64,000 nt of DNA from Berberis thunbergii (Eukaryota > Streptophyta > Magnoliopsida > Ranunculales > Berberidaceae), in the NCBI GenBank assembly GCA_003290165.1, contig QNQO01000222.1:1054001-1118000 (forward strand). The letters are read 5' to 3'. Numbering within the stretch: the first letter of the stretch is position 1; the number at the start of each line of letters is the position of its first letter. Shown here in pieces: positions 12,958-23,847 of the stretch. The translations under genes and the position numbers were made by a program. The notes under the pieces are model-generated. The model was not told the origin of the DNA, made no database searches, and was given only the letters and a program-made list of their open reading frames with translations.

Positions 12958-14003
12958 AGTTGCAGCAAAACGGATGCAGCAATTGACTTTCTTTTAGAAA
13001 CAGTTGGCAAGAAACTTGTAATGGGTGTAAATGGTGTGCTAGACTTCCACACGCAATACAGTAGGTTAAGCAAAGAGCTGGAATTTATTAAGAGAAACTT
13101 AAAAGATGTGGACATGCTGCTAATACAGGACAAAAGGGATGTTGTTAAGAAGACCGACCAAGATCTGAGAGAACTGTTCTACAGTATAGAGAATGTCGTC
13201 GATGAATGTGAGAGGTTGCTCAGTAAACGAAAGGGAGAGCATGAATGGCCTAACTTCTTCTCTCCTTACTTCCTCTATACTCGATGTCAAATCACAATGA
13301 GAAGGGTGCAGAGATTGGGTCCCCTCCCAAAACCTGAAAGTAATCCTACAACAAGCTACCCAGTCTTGCTAGATGATGCTAAAATAGTTGGCATGGATGA
13401 TGATGCCGAGAAGATAGAGCAATGTATCATGGCAAGAAATTGTCCTTTCAGAGTTGTTGGCATTGATGGTATGGGAAGAATCAACAAAAACACACTTTCT
13501 CAAAAAATACACAATGATCATAGGGTGCAGGAGTTTTTTTATTATGTCTTGTTTGTGACAGTTTCTCAGAATTTCAAGTTTGAATAGTCCCTTAAATATG
13601 TGTTGAAAAAATTGAATGCCAGAACAAACTCAACACACATGTGTCCCCGTGATGTGTTATGGGAAATAAAAAACGAGCTATCCGAGACAAGGTACTTGGT
13701 TATCTTAGATGATGAGTGGGGAATTGATGAACAATCATGGTGGAATAGCCTCAAATCAACTTTGCCTCAACATGGACCTGGTGGTTCTGTAATTTTCACA
13801 ACTAGGAATAAAGATGTGGCGTTAAAGATGGGAGCAAATGAAAAACACATACATTATCCAATATTTCTTTTTGATGAACACTGCTTGTCTATATTTGAAA
13901 ATGAGACATTTCCAAATGAAGTGGGTTGGTATTAAGATTCAAAGATTCAAGGAGATCGTGTCTAAATGTGGAGGACTTCCTCTTACTCAGTCAAACATAT
14001 TGT
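12958..14003 (+). pseudogene. CC-NBS (NLR) disease-resistance gene fragment, broken
   Basis: After a possible splice acceptor (TTGCAG, about 12960-12965) the frame reads DAAIDFLLETVGKKLVMGVN and on through a charged helical region with LSKELEFIKRNLKDVDMLL, typical of the Rx-type coiled-coil domain. An NB-ARC part follows: a degenerate P-loop GIDGMGRINKNTL near 13460 (canonical G-GKTT altered), a TAG stop at about 13585-13587 with the same frame continuing beyond it, kinase-2 YLVILDDEWGID near 13690, and an RNBS-B-like GGSVIFTTRNKDVA near 13780. A +1 shift at about 13920 precedes EIVSKCGGLPLT (GLPL motif). It stops there; no ARC2, MHD motif or leucine-rich repeats follow. Family members sense pathogens in the cytosol; this copy cannot act as a full NLR. 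Confidence 0.88.
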
Positions 14004-16082
14004 GGACACTTTTTAGCACTTTTACAACATTTATAGTCATGGTACAAATAACTTATGTGCACCCTGTCCTTCCTTTTTTTCCATTCAGTTTCTCCAATCC
14101 ATAACCATATAACTAAGTTAAAACTTGAGAGAAACCACAACAAACTATTTTTAAAAATGAAGGTTGGAAATGCTACAACATGAACTTTTCTTTTGATTTT
14201 TTGGGCATTGCTAGCATAAAAGACTATGTAACAGAAATATTGAAATATTTTGAAGGACAAACAAATGAATAGTAATGATAGTATAGTACAATTATCAATA
14301 TGCAATACCCACATACATAACTCCATAGAATTGATGAAAATTAAAAGGAAAGGACCAATCCAATACCTTAACAATTTTGGCACCTCGGACAGATTGAAAA
14401 CACAAACCTTTGGAAAGAATAGATCGACAAAGTAAACCGGCACCGAGAGACAAGAGCTGCAAAGTACAGAAAGAGGATAAGTGAGAAATAAAATCGGGCA
14501 TAGAAAGATGAAAACCACACACAAGAATATCCTCTACTTTCCTCAAATGAAAAACAAGGAATCAAGCATCATAATAGATATCTTTTCATCCTCTTTTAGG
14601 ATTTCAAAGATTTCAAAGCCATCCATTAACAAAAACAATACATGCAAAGTTGGTTAACAACAACACAGAAAATCGGATCTCAACCAATCATTTTTATCAA
14701 ATGTTCCATCAAATGAAATCTCCTCTGAAATGACCTTCAAGTCGGCTAAAGATCTCACCTTTCCACACTCAAACTACATAAACTAAAAACACGTGAAATG
14801 ATGGAAGAAAAAAGAAATAAAACAAATTTTGATATTCAAATATCCAATAGAAACATGAAATTAATACGATCTAACATAAATCGATCACTAGAACAGAAAA
14901 GACTACCCGACTATCAATACAATCTAACATAAATCAATACGATCTAACATAAGTAGGCTTATTTAAGTTGGGTGTTTATCTTATCTACCTTTAATTAGCA
15001 ACATAGGTTTTCAATGGATCAGAGATGCGCTTACTATTAAGTGTTTCAAAAAAAAAATGCTTAGTCAGTGTTTGTTCCGACTTCTGAGTAACGATCTAAA
15101 GCGAACTTAATTTTAAACACGAGGCATATGAAAGCGGACTATGTAAAATGTATTTTTTTACTAGTCAAAACGAAATTTGGTCAATTCTTCATCACATTTC
15201 GACAAGTACCCCCCATCATCAAGTGATTAAGGTCGGGAAAAAAAATAGTTACAATTAATTGAACATGTCACCAATTGGTTATTTGAGATTATTCAGAGAA
15301 AATATGAACTTACAATTTGAAGCAAAAAAAAAACATAAAATTCAGTGCGAGCCCAATTAAAAACCCAATCTCCCTTCTTCTGGTAAAATCACAAAGCACC
15401 CCTTACAATCTGAAGAAGAAAAAACACACACAAAAATTTAGAAATTGACATAACGAGACCCAAATCAGAACTCCATCCTGACTACTCCTTCATCAACACC
15501 AATAAAAGGCATAAACTCATCATCAAAAGCACAAATCCCTACAAACAAAATCAAAAAAACCTAAAACACAAAAAATGATGTTCATCTAAACAAAAAATTG
15601 AGAAGGGACCAAAACAATCACACATCAGAACAAAACAAACTAGATGAGAACCAAACAACCACCAATCTCATAGATTCAACAAATTTAAATGACATCAAAC
15701 ACAAACAACCACCAATCTTATACTAAAAACCATAGATGAAATCAACATTCGTACCTCAAAATTGCCTCTAGATGACTCGTAAACCGCTAAAGAGAAACTT
15801 GGTATTTCTATTTCTTCGCCGATGGAGAGACGCTAAAATCTAGTATATCTTTGCTGATGGAGAGACGCTAAAATCTATTTGCTATCTCTCTATCTCTGAA
15901 TATACAAACACTTTTTCAATATTAAGAGAGACCATAAAATCAACATCTCAATAAATTATTCAACAAGCTCAATAATAGTTGATTCTATAATGGATAATGG
16001 TTAATATAGTTGATTCTTATTTCTTTTTGCTAAAATATAGTTGATTCTTATTTCTTTTATTTGATAATGGTTAATATCTATA
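14004..16082. other. AT-rich stretch without recognised gene
   Basis: The longest frame (minus strand, about 13991-14524) is hydrophobic, matches no family I know and looks fortuitous. Two short tandem features are visible: GATCTAACATAA-type repeats at 14868-14950, and a near-direct repeat containing GATGGAGAGACGCTAAAATC at 15819-15876. The last 110 bases repeat ATAGTTGATTCTTATTTCTT just upstream of the transposon gene. Confidence 0.6.
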
Positions 16083-17668
16083 ATGTCATTGATAGAAATG
16101 GATAGTACTCGCGGCAATCTCTCCTCCATTGATGTCACTAGATCTACAAATGATGACATTGAAGTTAAACATACCATACAGTTCAACCTCCACGGTTTAG
16201 CAGTTGGACCTGGTGCTAAAAATTTTAATAAAAACATTGGAAAACCTGTTGAAACCCTTGTGCCCATCAAATTCAAGGGTTGGCACCATGTTACTGACAA
16301 CTACAAAGAGGATGTGTGGAATGGCCTCAAGGTGAGATTTTACATCATTGATTTTCATAATGTCTTATTTTATTTTCAACTTATATTTCAATGGCTTATT
16401 TGCAGCATGAATACGACATCCCAAATTATGTGAAAAAGAGTGTGCATTTGGAAATGCCTGAATATTATAGAAGGTTCAAGGAAGATCTTAGGAAGAATTA
16501 TTTTGATAAGTATCCTACCATTGAGGAACAAGAGAAGCATGTTCCAAATGGTGTAAGAGAGGAGGATTGGAAGGAGTTTGTTCGATATGAGAGCACCCCT
16601 GAAGCGAAGGCAATTAGTGCCCAAAATGAAAAAAACAAAAAGGCTTCAAAGTATGTATGGGGGGGGGTGGCCAAAAGAGTGCTGCAGAAGTAAAGTATGA
16701 AATGGTAATTGAGTTTCTAGCTACTAGTACAATATTATATACCATTTAACTATATAGGATGAGACTAATCTTTCAAGTATATAGGTTGAGAAGAACCCTG
16801 ATGGGGAACCAGTCACACGCACTGACATATGGATTGCTTGTCACACGGGAAAGGATGGAAAACCTACCCATGGTTCTGAACAATATATGGTATGTGCCCA
16901 ATGATGTCTTTTATACCCAATTCTTAATTTACTTTGTAGTTGTTTGAATATTATTTGTGTCCTGATTTATTTTATTTTTTTCATTCTTTTGAAGGAACAA
17001 GTTAAAGCAAAAAAGCTGCCTTGCAAGAATCTTCAACTCAGGGTACCACTGACCTCACTATTGATGATGATCCTCTAAGCCAAGTGTTTGGCCAAGAAGT
17101 GAGGGGACGTACTCGTTGTGTTGGAACCACTGTCTCTAAAAGGAAGTATGATGCTGCACTTCCCGCTCGTTCATTGCTTTTGGAAAAAACATTGGAAGTA
17201 AAAAAATGCAGCGAAAAATATGATAGATTGGAAGAAAATGTTAGATGGATACGAGAGAGACTTGAAAGTGGAACTTATGTAAGACCATCAACAAGTGAGG
17301 GAATACAAGGAGTTGTTCAAAGAACTGAAGATACACCGTCATCCCGTGCACAATCGACAAGGCAACCAGAAAATCCATTACCTCCATCTCCATTACCACC
17401 ATCTCCATTACCTCCATCTCCATTACCACCATCTCCATTACCATCATCTTCTAAAAGTGTTGCGAGGTTTCCTTCTCCAAGCAATCATGTTCCTTCAGTG
17501 TCAAGGAGATACAAAGTTTGTGATTGGGAAATGAATGTCATTGCGATAGCAATAGAGGTTGTAGATCCTATCCATCAATTCTTTTGCGCTTGTCATGGAT
17601 CATTGAACCCTGCAACAGAGATCAGACTTTCCTTATGCTTCAAATTCAAGACTAGGGTGAAACTTTAA
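16083..17668 (+). pseudogene. Transposase_24-type CACTA-associated gene (decayed)
   Basis: Four plus-strand exons can be followed: 16083-16331, 16406-16704, 16785-16889 and from 16995. Together they read as the plant En/Spm-associated Transposase_24 family. Exon 1 has FKGWHHVTDNYKEDVWNGLK. Exon 2 has the long charged region YRRFKEDLRKNYFDKYPT and EEDWKEFVRYESTPEAKAIS. Exon 3 has EPVTRTDIWIACHTGKDGKP. Exon 4 has DPLSQVFGQEVRGRTRCVG and a coiled helix VKKCSEKYDRLEENVRWIRE. A proline-rich repeat of five PPSPL-like units follows at 17386-17446. One frame break sits in the G run at about 16659-16667 and another near 17011 (an A run one base short). Splice signals are GT-AG. In related elements such proteins accompany TNP2, perhaps as the end-binding partner. 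It may belong to the element whose 3' end is at 37566, but that is inference. Confidence 0.78.
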
Positions 17669-18693
17669 AAAAGTGATCCAAAAGGAGACAAGATGGAGGA
17701 TTTGGACGTTGGTGATTTCTTCGTATGGTGTAGAACTCATGTGGAACTTGATGATTGATAATTACAACTATGTTGGAAGCAATGTAATGGTGGCAGCAAA
17801 AGAGGAGCTGAGTGAAATACACTATGGGCACGTGATTGTTCATTTTAAGGTAACTAGCTGAAGCTTAAGTGCAAGTATCTATAGACTTAACCACAAAATG
17901 ACTATTGCTTGCCTCATCCATTTGAAACATTGTTTCTTCTATTTGAATTCTCATTCGCAACAATTGGTATGACCTTAGTTCATCTTTGATTGCTATGGTG
18001 CATATACTACAGTTTGCTTTGTTCTCATATTTATGTGTATTGCTTTTGATATTGATTATGATGTCTTTCTTTATACAGGAGTTCTATTTTCTACACAAAA
18101 ACACCGAAAAACCAAGAGTCTAATGGTGAATTTTCTGACTATATTTACTTTTTAATGTTTATTTATGTTTACTTTTTGATTATGATGTCTTTCTTTTAAT
18201 GTTTATTGTTGTACGTGCTATTTCTGGCCGCAGCGGGTTTCAGCGTGTGCGGTTAGCACACTGGTTTTGTGCTGTGGTTGAGGTATTCTCCTTACATGGG
18301 GTGGCCATCTAACCTAGTTTAAGTATTATATCTATTTTGTTCTTTTGTTCTCTTCAATTACATGTGGTGGCCATCTAACCCATGTGTAATCTGCAAATGA
18401 CACACATTTTATCAATCTGTACCAAGCAACTTGCACTGTTAATGTGGACTTTGATATGTATTTTAGATAGAATATTCAGGGTCTGTGTAATAGGACCATT
18501 CACTGTGCAATGTTTTTAGTATCTATAACACATGGTTGATGCCATTTATAGGTTCTACATTTCAGTCTTATAGTAAGGATTACTTGTAGTGTACATATTA
18601 CTTGTAGAGTTGTAGTTGTATGCATTATTGCTGTACTCAGTTAAATTCTTACTTTTTGTGATGCATTGTTTTTTTTTTTTTCTTGCGAGACAG
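17669..18693 (+). other. Possible exon remnants of unknown origin
   Basis: Two short stretches look coding but are not recognised: about 17690-17853 (DNYNYVGSNVMVAAKEELSE, preceded by a TGA stop at about 17756) and 18080-18121 (EFYFLHKNTEKPRV) after an AG acceptor. They could be the tail of the transposon gene or more captured sequence. The remainder (18122-18690) is AT-rich intron-like sequence. Confidence 0.4.
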
Positions 18694-18872
18694 GGACTGG
18701 AACTATTGAAGGGAAAAGGGCCTCATACCACTGTAATTATTGCAATACAGATATTTCTGGGAAGATTCGGATCAAGTGTGTAATGTGTCCTGACTTCGAC
18801 CTATGCGTAGAGTGTTTCTCAGTCTGAGCAGAGATCACTCCTCACAAGAGTAATCATCCATACAGGGTCATG
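18694..18872 (+). pseudogene. ADA2: Captured exon of transcriptional adaptor ADA2 (ZZ zinc finger)
   Basis: The exon, bounded by CAG at 18691-18693 and GT at 18873, encodes the ZZ-type zinc finger at the N-terminus of plant ADA2. It reads HCNYCNTDISGKIRIKCVMC, then PDFDLCVECFSV, a TGA stop at 18825-18827 where the family has Gly, then AEITPHKSNHPYRVM. The zinc-binding cysteines are all present. ADA2 bridges the GCN5 acetyltransferase and activators in SAGA-type nuclear complexes. The SANT, ADA2 and SWIRM parts are absent here; the next exons belong to CCT3. It is therefore a single-exon fragment disabled by one nonsense change. Confidence 0.92.
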
Positions 18873-18954
18873 GTTAGTACTTAGTAGCACACTAGAACCC
18901 TATATAAAACACTTTTATTATGACCTTCATGTTCAACATCGCTATAACTAGCCT

Positions 18955-19502
18955 ATTCACCAATCGGGAGAATCTTTTAAGAGGGGCTAGCAAGGACCTA
19001 TTGAATGAAGTGGAAAGGAACCTTCAGGTAGTGTGACAAAGAAGTTATTGTGAAAATTTTATTTGTGTTTATAAGTTTGGGTACTCAAGTGGATTACTTC
19101 TTATACATGATGCTATGTCCGTAGCACGTAACATACTAAAAATCCAAAGCTTGTTCCTGGTGGCGGTGCTTCAGAAATGACTGTATCTGCAACATTGAAG
19201 CAGAAGAGTTCATTTATTGAAGGCCTTGAAAAGGTAAAGAGTGGATTCTAGTGTGTTCAGGAGAAGTTACTTTCTTCTAGATGCCAATCCTACTGGGTTG
19301 CTTTTGTTGTTTGTGGTGAATGACTTGCTTTAGCAGTGACTACACAATTTGTTTTACTTTTAATTTTTTAAACGTTTGTATGTTTTTTTAATAACAGTGG
19401 CCTTATGAAGCTGCTTCTCTAGCCTTTGAAGCAATTCCAAGGACACTAGCTCAAAACTGTGGAGTCAATGTTATCCGGACAATGACTGCTTTGCAAGGAA
19501 AG
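18955..19502 (+). pseudogene. CCT3: Captured CCT3 (chaperonin TCP-1 gamma) exons, part 1
   Basis: Three exons of the C-terminal half of the CCT gamma subunit are readable. About 18960-19027 has LLRGASKDLLNEVERNLQ. About 19110-19233 has DAMSVARNIL, then PKLVPGGGASEMTVSATLKQ and KSSFIEGLEK, with one A missing near 19140 causing a frameshift. 19398-19502 has WPYEAASLAFEAIPRTLAQN and CGVNVIRTMTALQGK, followed by GA instead of a GT donor. CCT3 is one of eight subunits of the cytosolic chaperonin that folds tubulin and actin. Upstream exons (most of the equatorial and apical domains) are absent. The next exon starts at 19617 but is split by retrotransposon copy B. Confidence 0.93.
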
Positions 19503-19620
19503 GAAGAAATTGAACTGCATTTGCCTTGGTTTGTAAACTAATTGCATATATAGAGTCTATAAGATACAAAAGATAACAAAATTTCTCTTGCTATAATAAT
19601 GAGATATTTCTTGCAGCATG

Positions 19621-21635
19621 TGATGCAGATTTAAATAACCTAAATAAATAGGTTAATTTAACCTAATTTTAATAACTGCAAGTGCACAGTGTCTAACTGG
19701 TAGACAAGGGCAAGTACAGGTCGATCCCACAAGGACTGTGGTTGCAATTAAATTTCAGGGTTTATTTAAATTAATTTAAATTGGGGTTACAGCAATTAAA
19801 ATATCTAAACTAAAAATCAAATTAAAAACAAAATAAATTTTTTTAAAGAATATGAGAAAGGAAACCAAGGCATTAAATCCACCACAGGTTCTTTGAGATT
19901 TGTGTAATCAAAAATATTGTTTTCAAGATTTAACATGGCTAACCTAAAGATTAATCTAAGTTCACAATTGATTTCAGCATAGGTATAAATCCCTAGAATT
20001 GCGTGTCTTCTTACGGCACACACAATCACAGATTTATTTTAACTAATCCTAATCCCTAGCATTGCGTGTCTTCTTACGGCACACACAATCACAAATTCAT
20101 ATTAATTGATTAAATCAGACTTTTGAATTTCAACAAAGAGTATTTCTAACTACCGACTAGTCTAGATAATTAATCAAGATATAATCAGTGAAAGCAAATT
20201 GTTGAAAATCATAAATCAAATGTGTTTAACGTTCAAGCATAAAGAAAACAATAAATTTAAATACACAAACTCTAGGAAATCCTGTGGTTTCATCGTAGCC
20301 TTGGCGAAGGGTTTAGCTATCCATGGTAGTGGTAGTCATCTCCTCGTGATGTGGTACGCCGCAACTCATCTCTGCACTGACACAAATCCCGAGAAAAGGG
20401 CTGCTAGAGGCACTGTGGTGGCTCTTAGAGAAATCGGGGGTGTCAATAGCTGAACTGTTTGAAAAACAAATTTCTCCCGCCGAATTCACGCGGCTTCTGC
20501 TGGTTCGTCTTCTCCACTGCGACGCGACTAACTTCGAAGTTGTTCTTCGCTCCTCGCGAGCTCCTCGTCAGCTCCAACCTCGTTCTGAACCTGCAAAAGA
20601 GAGATAGGATAAAGAACGGATGAAATATCACAAAATAACACGAAGGAGGGAGCGAAACAGGGAGTTCTGTCGCGAGATCTGTCTCGCGGCCGTGACGAAG
20701 GAGGTTACGTGGTCTGACTCCAATGGTGGTCGTGAGAGAGAGAGAGAGAACCAGTGAGAAAAAGCTAGGTAAACAGGAAGGAGGGAGGCAGAGAGAGGGG
20801 AGAAACAGGGGTGGCGGCTGCGAGGATGGAGAAACAGGGTATGTTCCTGTTTCGTGGCAGCGGCGGCTGATGACGGTGCGTTCTTTCATGGTCTGGTTGC
20901 GAGGTTGGAGCAGAGAGATAGAAGTGGAGGAGGGAGAGACGAAGGGAAGAGAGGAAAACAGGAAGGAGAGAGCGAAACAGGGTGGAAAACAGGGACTTGT
21001 TCCCTGTTTTGTGCGCGGCTGATGGTGGTAGTGCTCGGGTGCTAGTGACTGAGAGAGAGAGAGAGAGAGACGACGGTGGATGGCGGCGGTGAGGATGATG
21101 GAACAGAGAGAGGGATGGTAGAAGGTGGCGGCTATTGGTGTGCGAAACAGGGTGAGGATGCGGTGGCTGATGGTAGAGGACGAGGAGGAGGTGGTGATTG
21201 CGGGATTATCGCGCTGCCGGCTCTCCTATCGAGCAAGGATTGCCGGCAGGGTGGTGTGGTGGCGGGAAAAGAGATGAGGGGAGAGGGGCTGTGGAAGAGG
21301 AGAGAATAAGAGATGATCCCCCTTTCTCTAAGATGGGGAAGCTAAATAGGGTTCTATTATCTCGGGCTTGGGATTTTAGGTTAGCATTTTTGGATTTGGG
21401 CTTAGGTTAAATTAGGTGGATCTAGGTTTACTAGGGTTAGGTTGAGATATGTGACTCTCTACTTTGTACCACCACTAGAATCGATCAATTGTCTGTCGCC
21501 TTAATACCATTTCATCGTTAACGCTCAAATTCCTGCCAAGACATGAAAACGAAATAATTATTATAAATTATAATAATCGAAACACTAACATATATAAATT
21601 AAGGGATATATTATGTAATAATTATGTGAATATCA
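19621..21635 (-). repeat. 3' LTR of copy B
   Basis: The boundaries are TGATGCAGAT (19621) and GTGAATATCA (ending 21635) on the plus strand. The LTR contains two copies of a GCGTGTCTTCTTACGGCACA motif (about 20000 and 20057) and a strongly purine-rich tract from 20640 to 21300 with AGAGAG runs. The open frames inside occur in both LTRs but show no protein similarity, so I do not call genes. Confidence 0.93.
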
Positions 21636-21651
21636 AATACCCCCAAACCTA

Positions 21652-23847
21652 TATTTTGCTAGTCCTCGAGCAAAACAATAAAATAAAATCTAACTCACTT
21701 TCGCAGGAATCATCGGTTGCACTTACCTTAAACGTGCAACAAGGCTTTAAACCCCTAGATTACCTCTAGTGGACGAGTTATAGTCTCGTGAGGGTTTCCA
21801 GAAATGTTACCCACAAACATTATGACTTAAAAAATTTCCAAAACATGGTAACTCGATCTATTATCCTCAGAGTAAGAATTTAGCTGCAAAAAAATTTTGA
21901 AAATAGCTAACAGTCTCACAATAATATATCAAAGAGTCTCACAACCATTTAATAATACCCAAAGGTTAAATAAATTTCATCAATTATTCCCAACTCGAAG
22001 TGTGTGTGTGCATGGCCTTATCAACATAACTTTTTATTTCAGAGTAAAACAATTACTAAATCTCCTTTAGAAAGTTTGTTTTGACTTCAAACCTCTCATG
22101 TCACTCACAATGAAACACTCAGAGATTTGATATTTCACTCAGTTTATATGTGAGGAAAAGAGTAAATAATGGAAAACAATCATCTCACATATAGTAATAT
22201 GAAGAACGGACTTTTCAAGAATGGAATGAATATGATCTCATGGACAGGAATATCAATTACTTTTGAAAATGTTAAATCATGCACCATAGTTCTTATTTAT
22301 TTAATCTCCACATCTACGAAACTAACCATCTCTTAAGATCAACTAGGACTTTAATAGGTTGTAATGGGGCTTAGGTAATGGCTAACAAAGAATGGAAAAA
22401 TGTATACGAAAAATCTCTAAGAATGTATACACCCATTAAACTAACACAAGGGCTATCAATGTTCTAACCATCAATTGCTTTCTTCATTTTTTTTTTTCAT
22501 TGACCTCGCTTTTCTTTCTTTCTTTATTTCTTTATTTTTTATTTTTTTTGTCAACTACATGCTTTTCCTCTTCTACTCAATAGAATGTTTCAACACTGAT
22601 GACTCATGGTATATTTGACTCTGTTCTTTCTAATTGCCCATTTCCAACTAACATTCATCCATATACATTCTTAGATAAATTGGGTATTGAAAAAGGGGTT
22701 AACAAATAAAAGGCTATCAACGGCTCAAAGGGCTTCAAAAGGGAACTAATGAGTGGGTAAGTAAAAAGGCTAGAAAAGGTTTAAGAAAAACTTGCCTACA
22801 TCATTTCTTAAGTTCAGGTTGGTATTATGACATCTCAACTAAATAAACTAAAAAGTTCTAGTGCAATAATTTAATTTTAATGTCATTCTCAAAGCAATTG
22901 ATAAGAAAATGAGAATAATGAGATCATCAACGACTTAATGCGAACTCAAGAAAAATTAGAGTAAATTTATCTAACACTCAGAAAGAAAGAATGGCTCAAA
23001 ACTTTCACTGGTTAAGTCTCCACTATTATTCTAAGGTTTTCTAGCTCATATCTCACTCATCAACTTCAAATCATGCTAATATGGCTTATAGTGCAAAAAG
23101 TAATCGAGTTGAAAAAAATCTCATGAAATAAATTTAACTTAAAGATAATATCAAACCATATGCTTTCCTATTGATATATAAAAGTGACAAGTGAAAGCAT
23201 GGATTCCTCAAATTTAAAGGCATACTTGAAAGCACATCCTCTTCATTGGAAAGAAACTTAGATTTGAATGCATTTTCAAATCGAAAATTTTCACATAGTC
23301 ATAATTAACTATGTATTCAATGGAGATTGAGTAGAATACAATAGTCAATTGTGAAATACATTTCATTTCAAAATTTTCAAAAAAATGCAGAAAAAATCTT
23401 AAACGTCACCCCCAAACCTAAACCAAACATTGTCCTCAATGTATGAAATGATGATCATGACAAATGCAGGAAAAAGGAAAGAAGAGAGTGAGAGTGATAT
23501 TACCATGGGAAAGTGTTTTACCAATTTTGATGAAATCTTCCACCAATGAGGCTCACAAACATAAGAATCATGGAGTTTTCATTAGAAATCGATAAAATGC
23601 AGACTCGACACTAACAAAGAAAACTAAAGAAAAACAAGTTGTAAGTCAAAACTGTTATGGAGCTAACGAGTATGAGTGAAACACAACTAAATAGGGCACT
23701 CGAAAATCAATCCAGACTAATAGCAAAGACACACAACTAAAGCTAGGCTGCCTCCTAGGAGCGTTTGGTTTAACGTCGTCAGCCCGACATATATTCTCCC
23801 TCATGAATGATATATTAGGAAGTGACGAGGAAGAACATAGGGAACAT
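21652..23847 (-). other. Non-coding 3' internal region of copy B
   Basis: This is AT-rich sequence between the gag-protease stop and the 3' LTR, homologous to 3400-5235 of copy A in opposite orientation. No RT, RNase H or integrase motifs are found in any frame. Short matches include TTTGGGGGTGACG-like text next to the protein end and GAGGACAATGTTTGG (about 23423-23440, minus strand), also present in copy A at 3557. Confidence 0.7.

Noticed and set aside
13991..14524. Minus-strand 177-codon hydrophobic frame
   Set aside because: Composition follows AT-rich antisense sequence; overlaps the NLR remnant end and resembles no family.
20199..20889. Reading frames of 84 and 148 codons inside the LTRs of copy B
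   Set aside because: They occur in both LTRs only because these are duplicates; low-complexity purine-rich sequence with no recognised domain.
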